Shown piece by piece: positions 49,556-58,275 of a DNA stretch of 64,000 nt. Positions within the stretch are counted from its first letter, which is position 1. Each line of letters starts with the position of its first letter. The notes under the pieces are model-generated. The model was not told the origin of the DNA. It did no database searches and worked only from the letters and a program-made list of their open reading frames with translations. Position numbers and translations under genes: made by a program. The stretch lies in NCBI RefSeq assembly GCF_020410765.1, contig NZ_CP084541.1, positions 2,865,001 through 2,929,000 on the forward strand, read 5' to 3'. This DNA is from Streptomyces marincola. GTDB lineage: Bacteria; Actinomycetota; Actinomycetes; Streptomycetales; Streptomycetaceae.

Positions 49556-50635
49556 TCAGGACCGGCCGCCGGCGCGCAGCAGGCGGCGCAGTCCGAGCAC
49601 CACGAGCAGGGCGAGGACGACCGCGGTCGTCACCCCGACGGACAGTTCGCCCCCGCCCCCGTCCCCGTCCCCGCCCCCGTCGCTCTCGCCGTCACCGCCG
49701 TCACCGCCCGTTCCGCCGCCCCGCCCGTCGTCGCCCTCCTCCGGGTCCTCCGCCCCGCGCGCGCTGTCCGGCAGCAGGTCGCCCGCGAGCCCGACCGGCT
49801 CCACCCGGCTGCCCTCGCCCTCGGTGCCGAACATCAGCGTCCGCCCGTCGGTCGTGAACGTGACGGACTCGCCCTGCCGCTGGACCGGCGGTATCACCCG
49901 GCGCTCGACCGGTTCCGGCACGCCGTCCGCGAAGCGGTACATCCGGGCCGTGAAGTAGCCGCGGAGCAGCAGCCGCGAACCGTCCGGCGAGAACGCGCCG
50001 TCCGTCACCCACAGGTCGATGTCCGCCTGCCGCTCGAAGACGTTCACCTCGGTCTCGGACAACTCCTCCGGGCCCGCGTACAGCGCGGCCCCGCCGTCCT
50101 GCTTCTTGCTGACGATGTACACGCGGCCGGTCACCGGATGCGCCATCAGCGCCTCGGCGTCCCTGGGCCCGTCCGAGTACGCCACCCGGTGCACGACCGG
50201 GGTCACGGTGGCGTCGGCCAGCTGCTCGGGCTCCGGCAGGCGGTAGACCCACACCTCGGGCCACGCGCCGTCGTAGTTGTCCCCGATGTCGCCGACGTAC
50301 AGGGTGCCGTCCGGGCCGGCGGATATCGCCTCCAGGTCGCGGCCCTCCACGCCGGACAGCGTCACGGTCGCGACCGTCTCGCCTGTGGCCCCGTCGACCG
50401 CGTACAGGTTCGGGGCCGCGTCCTGGTCGTTGTGGGTCCAGTAGACGCCGGGGTGCAGGCGGCTGGCCACGAGGCCGCTCGACTCGGTGACGCGGGGATC
50501 GGCGATCGTGAACGCGGGCGGTTCCTCGGCGCGGGGCGCGGCGAGGGCGGCGGGCGCGGCGGCGAACAGCACGCACGCGAGGCCGCCGGCGGCGGCCCGC
50601 GACATCGGGAACCGCGACGGAGTCCGGGAGAGCAT
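49556..50635 (-). CDS. secreted membrane-anchored beta-propeller-like protein
   Basis: A 359-residue exported protein of unknown function. A signal peptide (GLACVLFAAAPAALAAP) is followed by repeated beta segments typical of WD40/esterase-like propellers (SSGLVASRLHPGVYWTHNDQ, GRDLEAISAGPDGTLYVGDI, DAEALMAHPVTGRVYIVSKK). A Gly/Asp/Ser linker leads to a C-terminal helix (VTTAVVLALLVVLGLRRLL) and basic tail that anchor it in the membrane. The acidic GDIGDNYDG loop could bind calcium. The annotated start, GTG/ATG near 50635, precedes a second Met at residue 11 that may be the real one. Confidence 0.75.
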   Translation of the reverse strand: MLSRTPSRFPMSRAAAGGLACVLFAAAPAALAAPRAEEPPAFTIADPRVTESSGLVASRLHPGVYWTHNDQDAAPNLYAVDGATGETVATVTLSGVEGRDLEAISAGPDGTLYVGDIGDNYDGAWPEVWVYRLPEPEQLADATVTPVVHRVAYSDGPRDAEALMAHPVTGRVYIVSKKQDGGAALYAGPEELSETEVNVFERQADIDLWVTDGAFSPDGSRLLLRGYFTARMYRFADGVPEPVERRVIPPVQRQGESVTFTTDGRTLMFGTEGEGSRVEPVGLAGDLLPDSARGAEDPEEGDDGRGGGTGGDGGDGESDGGGDGDGGGGELSVGVTTAVVLALLVVLGLRRLLRAGGRS

Positions 50636-50836
50636 GCCCCCAAGCCTGCCACCGGCCCACCCCCGGCGGTCCCGCCCGGGTCCTACGAGCGCCGGGCCCG
50701 CCGGCGGGTGAGTGTTCGCGCTGATGATCGTTTACCCGACAACGCGCATATTCGCGTCGTCCCGTGGACGGGCTCCGCGCAGCGGCTCTAACGTCGTCCG
50801 TGCACAGGAGGCGGTCCTGTCCCGGAAAGGGGAACC

Positions 50837-51049
50837 ATGGCGCGAGGCGATCTGACCCGACTCACCGGAAAGGCCGGCGGCCCCAACTGCGACGATGACG
50901 ACTGCCCGAACGTCTACCTGGACGAGGCGGACGGCAGCATCGTCGTGCAGGGGCACCAATGCCCCGCATTCCGGCCCCCGGACGGCGAGGTCCTGGCGAG
51001 GATTCCCGCATCCGTCCTGAAGGAGGCGGTCCATGCTCTTGGATGGTGA
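50837..51049 (+). CDS. small acidic four-Cys/His protein
   Basis: A 70-residue protein. The pattern CDDDDCPNVY plus GHQC (and one His) suggests a small metal site, but it matches no family I can name. ATG at 50837 after GGAAAGGGG. It overlaps the DUF6879 gene by 17 nt, whose ribosome site AAGGAGG lies inside it, so the two are co-translated. Small proteins of this sort regularly precede DUF6879 genes in Streptomyces. Confidence 0.7.
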   Translation: MARGDLTRLTGKAGGPNCDDDDCPNVYLDEADGSIVVQGHQCPAFRPPDGEVLARIPASVLKEAVHALGW

Positions 51050-51557
51050 GAGCTGGCGCGAGTTCTTCGACGGCTTCGCGCGGGAAGCGTGGCGATTCGA
51101 GGCGCAGCCCGCCTATTCCATGCCCAGGGAGCAGGAGAACGTCGCGCGCTTCCTGAGAGGTGAAGCGAAACCGGCAGACCACAACAGGCGCTGGCACGAG
51201 CGCGTGCGGGGGTTCGTCACCTCGGGACGCAGGATCGGACGCGTCCGTGTCGTCCGCCGGCCATTGACCGCTTACCAGCGGTACCAATTCGCATGGGGCA
51301 TTCCCGGAAACATCACCGCCGGAGAGGACATCCGCGTACTGGACGTGACCCATGACGACCACGGTCTCCCGCTCACCGGTCAGGACTGGTGGTTGTTCGA
51401 TGACACGCGTCTGGCCCACTTGAATTTCCGCCCGGACGGCACACAGATCAACCGCAAGGTCTACGAAGGCGACCTCGCACCATTCCGGGAATGGAAGCGG
51501 ATTGCCTTGAAGCATTCCGTCTCTTTCGAGGAGTACGTGCAGGGCCTTGACGTTTGA
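51033..51557 (+). CDS. DUF6879 family protein
   Basis: A 174-residue cytoplasmic protein. The family signature is FRxxAWRLE-like (FAREAWRFEAQPAY, about 15-28), then RRPLTAYQRYQFAWGIPGN and DDTRLAHLNFRPDGTQ. DUF6879 genes commonly occur next to an XRE/DUF5753 regulator, as here, in units described as toxin-antitoxin-like; the biochemical activity is unknown. ATG at 51033 with a strong AAGGAGG site. Codon use is somewhat less GC-biased than its neighbours. Confidence 0.8.
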   Translation: MLLDGESWREFFDGFAREAWRFEAQPAYSMPREQENVARFLRGEAKPADHNRRWHERVRGFVTSGRRIGRVRVVRRPLTAYQRYQFAWGIPGNITAGEDIRVLDVTHDDHGLPLTGQDWWLFDDTRLAHLNFRPDGTQINRKVYEGDLAPFREWKRIALKHSVSFEEYVQGLDV

Positions 51558-52380
51558 CCCGCAGCAACTCGGCCGGTCGAAGACCGACCTGGCCGAAACA
51601 CTCCGCACGCTTCGCAGAAGAGCCAACCGCACCCAAGTATGGCTGGCCCAGCGCTGCAAGATGTCCCAGACCAAGCTCAGCAACATCGAGAACGGCCGGG
51701 CCACGCCCAGCCTTGTCGACGTCGAACTGCTGTTGAGCGCCCTCGGTCCACCCGCCGGCATCGCGGCGGAAGTGAGGACGCTGGCAAGGCTGGCCAATAC
51801 GGAGTGGCAGGGCAAGCGGGTGTCGTGGCGCAGAGGGATTGACAAGCGCCAAGCGGAGTTGGCCGGCCTCGAACAGAAGTCGAGTGCCTTCCGCTATTTT
51901 CTGCCTGCGATGGCAACAGGCTTGCTGGCCACCCCGGAATACATCAGAGCCAGCCTGACCCACTCCCCGGGCGACACCTCCAGGACTGTCGCCAGAAAAC
52001 TGGAGCGGCAGGCCGTACTGCACGACAGCACGAAACGGTTCACATTCTTACTGACCGAGCAAGCCGTTCGGTGGGCCATCGCTCCACCACAGGTCATGGC
52101 CGCGCACATCGACCGGCTGGTGTCACTGTCCCATCTACCGAACGTGCGTATTGGCGTGATTCCTACGGGTGCGACCATGTCCAGAGGGCCCATGAACACC
52201 TTCACCGTCTATGACCGGCGCCTGGTAACCGTCGAGACTTTCACCGGACGCATGGTCTTCCAGGACCCCAGGGACGTCGCAGAACACCTGAGCCTGTTCG
52301 ACGCGTATACGCGTCACGCTCATTTCGCGGACAGCGCCCGGAAGCTCATGGAGGAATGGGCCGACGCCTACCGTTCATGA
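51547..52380 (+). CDS. XRE-family regulator with DUF5753 (Scr1-type)
   Basis: A 277-residue DNA-binding protein. The helix-turn-helix is TQVWLAQRCKMSQTKLSNIE (about 29-48). The DUF5753 domain follows, with LLATPEYIRASLTHSPGD, RQAVLHDSTKRFTFLLTEQA, LPNVRIGVIPTG and FTVYDRRLVTVETFTG. It starts at TTG 51547, overlapping the DUF6879 gene by 11 nt; the next possible ATG would remove part of the HTH. With the DUF397 gene downstream it forms the typical Streptomyces XRE-DUF397 pair. Confidence 0.82.
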   Translation: MTFDPQQLGRSKTDLAETLRTLRRRANRTQVWLAQRCKMSQTKLSNIENGRATPSLVDVELLLSALGPPAGIAAEVRTLARLANTEWQGKRVSWRRGIDKRQAELAGLEQKSSAFRYFLPAMATGLLATPEYIRASLTHSPGDTSRTVARKLERQAVLHDSTKRFTFLLTEQAVRWAIAPPQVMAAHIDRLVSLSHLPNVRIGVIPTGATMSRGPMNTFTVYDRRLVTVETFTGRMVFQDPRDVAEHLSLFDAYTRHAHFADSARKLMEEWADAYRS

Positions 52381-52469
52381 TTTTCACCCGACAACAGAAA
52401 TATCGGCCCTCCCTGCCTGGTATCGGGTGGACCATGGTTCGGACGCATACTGCGGGAGGAGACGAAACC

Positions 52470-52700
52470 ATGGACCTCTACAGCATTTCCGGCTCGGGGG
52501 CACAGCCCCGGGCCTACTGCGGCGGGAATCTCGGGAGCGAGCACGAGACGTGCGTGCGGCTCGCGGAGTTGCCCGGCGTCGACGGGTGGGCGTTGAGCGA
52601 CAGCAAGGACAGCGGCGCGGGCCGTGAGCTGCGCTTCACCACCGCCGAACTCGACGCGTTCGCGCGTGGCTGGGCCGTCGAGCGCGGCTTGACCCCGTAG
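52470..52700 (+). CDS. DUF397-like small protein
   Basis: A 76-residue protein of the DUF397 kind (CVRLAELPGVDGWALSDSKD, then ELRFTTAELDAFARGW). ATG at 52470 after GGGAGGAG; the upstream open frame is not used. DUF397 proteins are small partners of XRE/DUF5753 regulators and influence sporulation or antibiotic formation in some species, but their molecular activity is unknown. Confidence 0.8.
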   Translation: MDLYSISGSGAQPRAYCGGNLGSEHETCVRLAELPGVDGWALSDSKDSGAGRELRFTTAELDAFARGWAVERGLTP

Positions 52701-52763
52701 CTTTCCCCCACCCACCGACCGGGCGGGCCGCTCGGCCCAGCGGCGGGCGGCCCGCCCATCCCC

Positions 52764-53288
52764 ATGAGGACGACACTGGTGACGAGTTGGTCAGGACACT
52801 GGCACGGCTACGGTCCGTGGAGCGGCAGCCGCGACACCTACGGGCAGGAGCCTCTGCGCCGACCGGGTCGCGGGGCGGACGACCCGCGGACGCAGGCGTT
52901 CCTCGCCTCGACGCTGCCGCCGCTGATGACCGGTCACTGGTTGCTGCGCCGGGCGCAGACCGCGCGGGAGCGCACGTGGGACGCCGTGGCAGGCGCCCTC
53001 GGCTGGTTGGCGGAGACCCACGCCGGCGCTCCACCGGCCACGCGCCCGGACGGCGGCCCGTCCTGCCTGCCGCTGCGCGCGAGGCTCGCGCACGCGCGTG
53101 ACGGCCTTCCCCGCGGGGTGGACGTCGCGTGGGTGTACTACCTCGCCTCCCGGAACCTGGTCTCCTACGCGGTCGTCTGCTGCCCGAACCGCTTCCATCC
53201 CGCGGTCCCGTGCCCGCTGCCGCCCGGCCGGGGCGGCGCGGGACAGCACTTGCCGACGAGCGGCGCACCGAGTTGGCTGGAACCATGA
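52764..53288 (+). CDS. conserved hypothetical protein
   Basis: A 174-residue protein I do not recognise. Two parts are visible: an N-terminal Trp/Gly-rich segment (WSGHWHGYGPWSGSRDTYGQ) and a C-terminal segment with VAWVYYLASRNLVSYAVVCC and three Cys. No signal peptide is clear. It overlaps the aldo/keto reductase by ATGA, so translation is coupled, but no functional link is evident. Codon bias supports it being real. Confidence 0.55.
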   Translation: MRTTLVTSWSGHWHGYGPWSGSRDTYGQEPLRRPGRGADDPRTQAFLASTLPPLMTGHWLLRRAQTARERTWDAVAGALGWLAETHAGAPPATRPDGGPSCLPLRARLAHARDGLPRGVDVAWVYYLASRNLVSYAVVCCPNRFHPAVPCPLPPGRGGAGQHLPTSGAPSWLEP

Positions 53289-54277
53289 GGTACACACAGC
53301 TGGGACGCACGGGACTGAAGGTGAGCCGGCTCGTGCTCGGCACGATGAACTTCGGGCCGCTCACCGACGAGGCCGACAGCCACGCGATCATGGACGCGGC
53401 CCTCGACGCGGGGATCAACTTCTTCGACACGGCCAACGTCTACGGCGGTGACGGGCACCGCGGCAGGACCGAGGAGATCCTGGGCTCGTGGTTCGCCGGC
53501 GGCGGCGAACGGCGCGACAAGGTCGTCCTGGCCACCAAGGTCTACGGCAACATGGCGGGCGACCGGCCCTGGCCCAACCACGACCGGCTCTCGGCGGTCA
53601 GCATCCGCCGGAACGTCGAGGCCAGCCTGAAGCGGCTGCGGACCGACCACATCGACCTCTACCAGTTCCACCACGTCGACCGGGAAACGCCGTGGGAGGA
53701 GATCTGGCAGGCGATCGACGTCCTGGTGCAGCAGGGCAAGGTCCTGTACGCCGGTTCGTCGAACTTCGCCGGCTGGCACATCGCGCAGGCCAACGAGGCC
53801 GCCGCGCGGCGCGGCTCGCTCGGCCTGGTCAGCGAGCAGTGCCTGTACAACCTGGCGGAACGCCGCGCCGAGATGGAGGTCCTGCCGGCCGCGGAGAGCT
53901 ACGGCCTCGGCGTGATCCCGTGGTCGCCGCTCCAGGGCGGGCTGCTCGGCGGCGCGCTCCGCAAGGAGCGCGAGGGCGGCGGCTCCCGCAGCGGTGGCGG
54001 CAGGTCGGCTTCCGCGCTCACCGACGAGACGCGGCGCGCGCAGGTGCGTGCCTACGAGGACCTGGTCGCCGAACACGGCCTCGACCCCGGCGAGGTGGCC
54101 CTCGCGTGGCTGCTGACCCGCCCGGCCGTGACCGGCCCGATCGTGGGGCCGCGGGTCCGCGCGCAGCTCGACTCGGCGGTGCGGGCCGTCGCGCTCGACC
54201 TGCCGGACGACCTGCTCAAGGGCCTGGACGACATCTTCCCCGGCACCGGGCCCTCGCCCGAGGCGTTCGCCTGGTAG
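53285..54277 (+). CDS. aldo/keto reductase
   Basis: A 330-residue NADPH-dependent oxidoreductase of the (beta/alpha)8-barrel AKR superfamily. The catalytic tetrad regions are visible: NFFDTANVYGG (Asp and Tyr), VVLATKVYG (Lys) and YQFHHVDRE (His). The C-terminal cofactor-binding segment is AVTGPIVGPRVRAQLDSAV. It resembles YhdN/YajO-type reductases. It is translationally coupled to the preceding hypothetical gene. Substrate unknown. Confidence 0.92.
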   Translation: MRYTQLGRTGLKVSRLVLGTMNFGPLTDEADSHAIMDAALDAGINFFDTANVYGGDGHRGRTEEILGSWFAGGGERRDKVVLATKVYGNMAGDRPWPNHDRLSAVSIRRNVEASLKRLRTDHIDLYQFHHVDRETPWEEIWQAIDVLVQQGKVLYAGSSNFAGWHIAQANEAAARRGSLGLVSEQCLYNLAERRAEMEVLPAAESYGLGVIPWSPLQGGLLGGALRKEREGGGSRSGGGRSASALTDETRRAQVRAYEDLVAEHGLDPGEVALAWLLTRPAVTGPIVGPRVRAQLDSAVRAVALDLPDDLLKGLDDIFPGTGPSPEAFAW

Positions 54278-54388
54278 CACGCGCACGCGGCGGCACGCGG
54301 ACGGCCCGCCGACGCGGCGGCAGGCGAACGGCGCGCCGGACCGGGCGGCAGCGCCCGGGCGCGCACGCGCGCCGCACCGGGCTCCCGA

Positions 54389-54424
54389 CCGCCCCGGGGT
54401 GTACCTGGCACCACCCCGGGGCGG
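54389..54424. terminator. hairpin terminator
   Basis: A 13-bp perfect stem (54389-54401 with 54412-54424) around a 10-nt loop in the 220-bp gap between the aldo/keto reductase and the desaturase genes. The rest of the gap shows no clear promoter. Confidence 0.6.
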
Positions 54425-54497
54425 GGGGCAGGGACCCGTGCGCGAGGGGTCCCAGACGGCTGTCCCGGCAGGCGGCCGGGGCCGAAGACTTGCCCGG

Positions 54498-55571
54498 GTG
54501 ACAACGAACATCGAGATGGCGCGGGGTGCCGACGCCGCGCCGGCAGAGGCCGGCCGGCGGGGGACCCCCAACGGCAGTGACTTCGCCCGGCTCTCGCGGC
54601 GGATCGTCGAAGCGGGGCTGATGGAACGGCGGCCCGGGTACTACACGGTGCGGATATCGCTGGTGACCGTGGCGTTCGTCGGCTCGTGGGTCGCGTTCGC
54701 CCTCCTGGGGAACACCTGGTGGCAGCTGCTCGTGGCGGCGTTCATGGCGGTCGCCTTCGGGCAGGTCGCCCTGGTGATGCACGACATGGCGCACCGGCAG
54801 ATCTTCCGCACGCGGCGGCCGAGCGAGATCGGCGGCCGGCTGTACGGCAATCTCGGGATCGGGATGTCGTACGGCTGGTGGATGAACAAGCACACCCGGC
54901 ACCACGCCAACCCCAACCACGAGGAACTCGACCCGGACGTCGCCCCCGACATCCTGGTGTGGTCCCAGGAGCAGGCCAGGGCGGCGAAGGGGCTGCCGCG
55001 GTTCATCGGCCGGATCCAGGGCTGGATCTTCTTCCCGCTGCTGACGCTCGAAGGCTTCAACCTGCACGTCGCCAGCTTCCGCGCGCTGCGCTCCTCCTCG
55101 ATGAAGCGGCGCTGGCTCGAAGGCTCGCTGCTGACCGCGCACGTGGTGATCTACGTGGGCGTCCTGTTCACCGTCCTGTCGCCCGGCAAGGCCGTGGCCT
55201 TCGTCCTGGTGCACCAGGCGGTCTTCGGCGTCTACCTGGGCTGCTGCTTCGCCCCGAACCACAAGGGCATGCCCACGCTCACCGGCGACGACCGCCCCGA
55301 CTTCCTGCGCCGCCAGGTGCTCACGTCGCGGAACGTCACGGGCAGCCCGTTCAAGGACATCGCGCTCGGCGGGCTCAACTACCAGATCGAGCACCACCTC
55401 TTCCCCTCGATGCCCACCCCGCACCTGCGCAAGGCCGCGCCGATCGTGCGCGACTACTGCGCGGAGATCGGCGTTCCGTACCACGAGACAGGGCTGTTCG
55501 CCTCGTGGGGCGAGGCGATCCGGCACCTGCACTCCGTCGGGGTGCCGATCCGGGACCGGCAGGACGCGTGA
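54498..55571 (+). CDS. membrane fatty-acid desaturase
   Basis: A 357-residue acyl-lipid or acyl-CoA desaturase of the di-iron membrane class. All three His boxes are present: HDMAH (first), HTRHH (second) and QIEHH (third, in LNYQIEHHLFPSMPT). Hydrophobic pairs flank them (VAFVGSWVAFALLG, LLVAAFMAVAFGQVALVMH, LTAHVVIYVGVLFTVL, AFVLVHQAVFGVYLGCCF). It introduces a double bond in membrane fatty acids, likely under cold or stress. GTG at 54498 (VTTNIEMARG) avoids the GC-rich terminator region included in a longer frame. Confidence 0.9.
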   Translation: MTTNIEMARGADAAPAEAGRRGTPNGSDFARLSRRIVEAGLMERRPGYYTVRISLVTVAFVGSWVAFALLGNTWWQLLVAAFMAVAFGQVALVMHDMAHRQIFRTRRPSEIGGRLYGNLGIGMSYGWWMNKHTRHHANPNHEELDPDVAPDILVWSQEQARAAKGLPRFIGRIQGWIFFPLLTLEGFNLHVASFRALRSSSMKRRWLEGSLLTAHVVIYVGVLFTVLSPGKAVAFVLVHQAVFGVYLGCCFAPNHKGMPTLTGDDRPDFLRRQVLTSRNVTGSPFKDIALGGLNYQIEHHLFPSMPTPHLRKAAPIVRDYCAEIGVPYHETGLFASWGEAIRHLHSVGVPIRDRQDA

Positions 55572-55578
55572 GATACGG

Positions 55579-55608
55579 CCGCCGGGCCCGCGCGGGCGGG
55601 CCCGGCGG
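55579..55608. terminator. hairpin terminator
   Basis: A 12-bp perfect stem (55579-55590 with 55597-55608) around a 6-nt loop, between the convergent desaturase and the small membrane-protein gene. Confidence 0.6.
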
Positions 55609-55616
55609 AGCCGGCA

Positions 55617-55712
55617 CTAGCCGAAGACCGCCGCCAGGGCCACCACGGCGAGGAGCACGACGAGGGCTGCGCTGACGATCCGGGTGCGTGTTTTCGCGTT
55701 CACGGTGTTCAC
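55617..55712 (-). CDS. 31-residue single-helix membrane protein
   Basis: A very short ORF below usual cut-offs. Its GTG overlaps the thpR stop as GTGA, the coupling used by most neighbouring gene pairs. The product has a basic N terminus (VNTVNAKTRTR) and one hydrophobic helix (IVSAALVVLLAVVALAAVFG), so it would insert in the membrane. A second GTG at 55703 is possible. No family assigned. Confidence 0.45.
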   Translation of the reverse strand: MNTVNAKTRTRIVSAALVVLLAVVALAAVFG

Positions 55713-56287
55713 GGTACGCCCAGCGGCCACGCGGCCCGTTCCGAGTACCGGTGGTCCGCCTCGCTGCGCATCAGCACCAGCCGCCCCACCCGCCACGTCC
55801 GGCCGGCGAAGCCGCCGAGCGCGGCGGCCAGCGCCCCGAGCGGCGGCCCCGGGACGGCGGGCCCGGGGGCCGCGCCACGGGCCGCGAGCGCCAGGGTCAG
55901 GTGCGGGCGGTACGCGTCGAACCCGCCGACGGCGGGCCCGGCCGCGGACGCCGCGACCGCCAGGTCGTGCAGGGCCGCGGTCTGCCCGGCGAGGCCGGCC
56001 CACAGCACCCGTTCCCCGAACGTGCCGCCGCCCGCGAGCCGCAGCACGAACGGCTCCCGCGCCGCCGCCACCGCGGCCAGCCGCTCGTGCAGCCCCGGCA
56101 GCCGTTCCTCCCCGACCTCGCCGTAGTAGGCGACCGTCACGTGCCAGCCCGCGGGGTCGGTCCAGCGCAGGCCGGCCGGCTCCGCCGGCGCGGGCCGCCG
56201 CCCGGCCGGCTCGCGAGCCGCCGCCACGGCCGCGCGCAGCTCGGCGACGGCCTCCCGTGGCGGCACTGCCGCGGCGAACAACCGCAT
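55709..56287 (-). CDS. thpR: RNA 2',3'-cyclic phosphodiesterase (LigT/2H family)
   Basis: A 192-residue 2H phosphoesterase. It begins MRLFAAAVPPREAVAEL, and its two catalytic HxT motifs are WHVTVAYYG (about 60-68) and YRPHLTLAL (about 143-151). The family cleaves cyclic phosphates in RNA or nucleotides. ATG at 56287; the longer open frame is antisense to the acetyltransferase gene. It is followed, with a GTGA overlap, by the tiny membrane protein. Confidence 0.88.
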   Translation of the reverse strand: MRLFAAAVPPREAVAELRAAVAAAREPAGRRPAPAEPAGLRWTDPAGWHVTVAYYGEVGEERLPGLHERLAAVAAAREPFVLRLAGGGTFGERVLWAGLAGQTAALHDLAVAASAAGPAVGGFDAYRPHLTLALAARGAAPGPAVPGPPLGALAAALGGFAGRTWRVGRLVLMRSEADHRYSERAAWPLGVP

Positions 56288-56378
56288 ACGCGCCCCCTCC
56301 TTCCGCGTCCTCACGCTCACTCGGCGCGGTCGCCGGCACCCTTCCGGCGGCCACCGCCGTACTCCAGAATGACGCACC

Positions 56379-56888
56379 ATGCGCATACGGCAGGGCTCAA
56401 CGGCGGAACTTCCTCTGGTACTCGGCATGCTCGACGGGGCGGTCGCCTGGCTCGCGGCCCGGGGCCGCACCGGCCAGTGGGGCACCCAGCCGTGGTCGGC
56501 GCGCCCCAAGGCGGTGGAGCGGGTCCGGGAGATCCTCGCCTCCGGCACCGTGTGGATCGCCGAGGTCGAGGGCGAACCGGCCGGCACCATGACCCTCACC
56601 CCCTCCCCCGGTCCCTACCTGGCCCCCGCGGACGAGCCCGAGGTGTACGTGCACCTGCTGGCCACCGACCGCGCGTTCGCCGGCCGCGGCGTGGGCGCGG
56701 CCCTGCTGGCGCACGCCGTCGACGAGGCGCGGCGCCAGGGCGTCGACCTCGTGCGCGTCGACTGCTACGCGGGCGACGACGGCCGGCTCGTCGACTACTA
56801 CCGCGGCCAGGGGTTCACGGCCGCGGAACGTTTCGACGTCGACGGGTGGCCCGGCATGCTGCTCACCCGGCGGGTGTCCGCCGGGTGA
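56379..56888 (+). CDS. GNAT-family N-acetyltransferase
   Basis: A 169-residue GNAT protein. The acetyl-CoA binding motif A is RAFAGRGVGAALLAHAVDEA (about 103-122), followed by VDLVRVDCYAGDDGRLVDYY and RGQGFTAAERF, the typical C-terminal strand-helix. The substrate is unknown. ATG at 56379, divergent from thpR with about 90 bp between. Confidence 0.88.
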   Translation: MRIRQGSTAELPLVLGMLDGAVAWLAARGRTGQWGTQPWSARPKAVERVREILASGTVWIAEVEGEPAGTMTLTPSPGPYLAPADEPEVYVHLLATDRAFAGRGVGAALLAHAVDEARRQGVDLVRVDCYAGDDGRLVDYYRGQGFTAAERFDVDGWPGMLLTRRVSAG

Positions 56889-56907
56889 GCCGCCCACGCG
56901 GCGTGGG

Positions 56908-58239
56908 TCACGCCGCCGCGAGCTCCTCGGGGTCGCGCGGCACGAGCGCCACGCCCCGGCTCCCCGCGCGCAGGCTGATCCGCAGCCTCAGCCCGCCGAT
57001 GCGGGCCAGCACGAGCGCCACGCCCACCGCGGCGCCCGCGCACAGCGCGCCGCCCGTGAACAGGCCGATCCTGGCGCCGAACGTGTCGGTGAGCCATCCC
57101 ATGAGCGGGCCGCCGAAGGGGGTGCCGCCGACGAAGACCATCATCATGAGGCTGATGACGCGACCGCGCATCGCCGGGTCGCTGTGCAGCTGTATGCCGG
57201 CGTTGGCGGTGACCTGGAACGTCATGCTCACCAGGCCGATCGCCGGCATCAGCAGCGCGAAGACCAGGAACGTCGGCGCGAACGCGGCCACCATCAGCAC
57301 GACGCCGAACAGCAGCCCGGCCGCCACCGTGAACCGCATGCGCCGGCTCCCGCGCCGCGCCGCGAGCAGCGCGCCGGCCACGGAGCCGGCGGCCATCAGC
57401 GAGTTCAGCAGGCCGTAGGTGCCGGCGTCGGCGTGGAAGACGTGGTCGGTGAACGCGACCAGCCAGATCGCGAAGTTGTAGCCGAAGGTGCCGGCGAACC
57501 CGAGCAGCACGATCGGCCACAGCAGCTCAGGACGCCCGCCGACGTACCGCAGGCCCTCGCGGAGCTGGCCCTTGCCGCGCGGGGCGCGTTCGGTCGGGGT
57601 CAGCTCCGAGGTGCGCATCATCAGCAGGGCGACGATGGGCGCGATGAAGGACAGGCCGTTGAAGAGGAACGCCCAGCCGCTGCCGACGCCCATGATCACC
57701 ACGCCCGCGACGGCGGGGCCGATGAGCCGGGCGGACTGGAAGTTGGCCGAGTTCAGGGAGACGGCGTTGCGCAGCAGGTGCGGGCCGACCATCTCGGAGA
57801 CGAACACCTGCCGGGCCGGGTTGTCCACGACGGTCGCGAGGCCGACGACGAACGCGAGCGCGTACACGTGGTAGACGTGCACCTGGCCGCTGAGCGTCAG
57901 CGCGGCGAGCACCAGTCCGGTGAGCCCGAGCAGGACCTGGGTGCCGAGCATCAGCTTGCGCTTGTCGAACCGGTCGGCGAGCACGCCGCCCCACAGTCCG
58001 AACAGCAGCATCGGCAGGAACTGGAGCGCCAGCGTGACGCCGACGGCGGCGGCCGAGCCGGTCAGCTCGTGCACCAGCCAGTCCTGGGCGATGCGCTGCA
58101 TCCAGGTGCCGATGTTGGACACCGACGAGCCGAAGAAGTGCAGCCGGTAGTTGCGTATCCGGAAGGAACTGAAGGTGGATATCTTGTCGGTCGCGGTCAG
58201 GGATGCGGGTGCGGAGCCTGCTCCGGGTCCCGGACTCAA
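56908..58239 (-). CDS. MFS transporter (DHA3-like)
   Basis: A 443-residue, 12-helix transporter. It begins with FSSFRIRNYRLHFFGSSVSN and IGTWMQRIAQDWLVHELTGS, the hallmarks of the MFS_3/enterobactin-exporter-like group. The helix 2-3 loop reads GGVLADRFDKRKLMLGTQ. TTG at 58239 after AAGGAGAG. It follows the MarR gene 36 bp downstream, so the repressor likely controls this pump. Substrate unknown. Confidence 0.88.
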   Translation of the reverse strand: MSPGPGAGSAPASLTATDKISTFSSFRIRNYRLHFFGSSVSNIGTWMQRIAQDWLVHELTGSAAAVGVTLALQFLPMLLFGLWGGVLADRFDKRKLMLGTQVLLGLTGLVLAALTLSGQVHVYHVYALAFVVGLATVVDNPARQVFVSEMVGPHLLRNAVSLNSANFQSARLIGPAVAGVVIMGVGSGWAFLFNGLSFIAPIVALLMMRTSELTPTERAPRGKGQLREGLRYVGGRPELLWPIVLLGFAGTFGYNFAIWLVAFTDHVFHADAGTYGLLNSLMAAGSVAGALLAARRGSRRMRFTVAAGLLFGVVLMVAAFAPTFLVFALLMPAIGLVSMTFQVTANAGIQLHSDPAMRGRVISLMMMVFVGGTPFGGPLMGWLTDTFGARIGLFTGGALCAGAAVGVALVLARIGGLRLRISLRAGSRGVALVPRDPEELAAA

Positions 58240-58275
58240 GGGGAACTCTCCTTCGTGCTGTTCGTCCTGTCTCTC

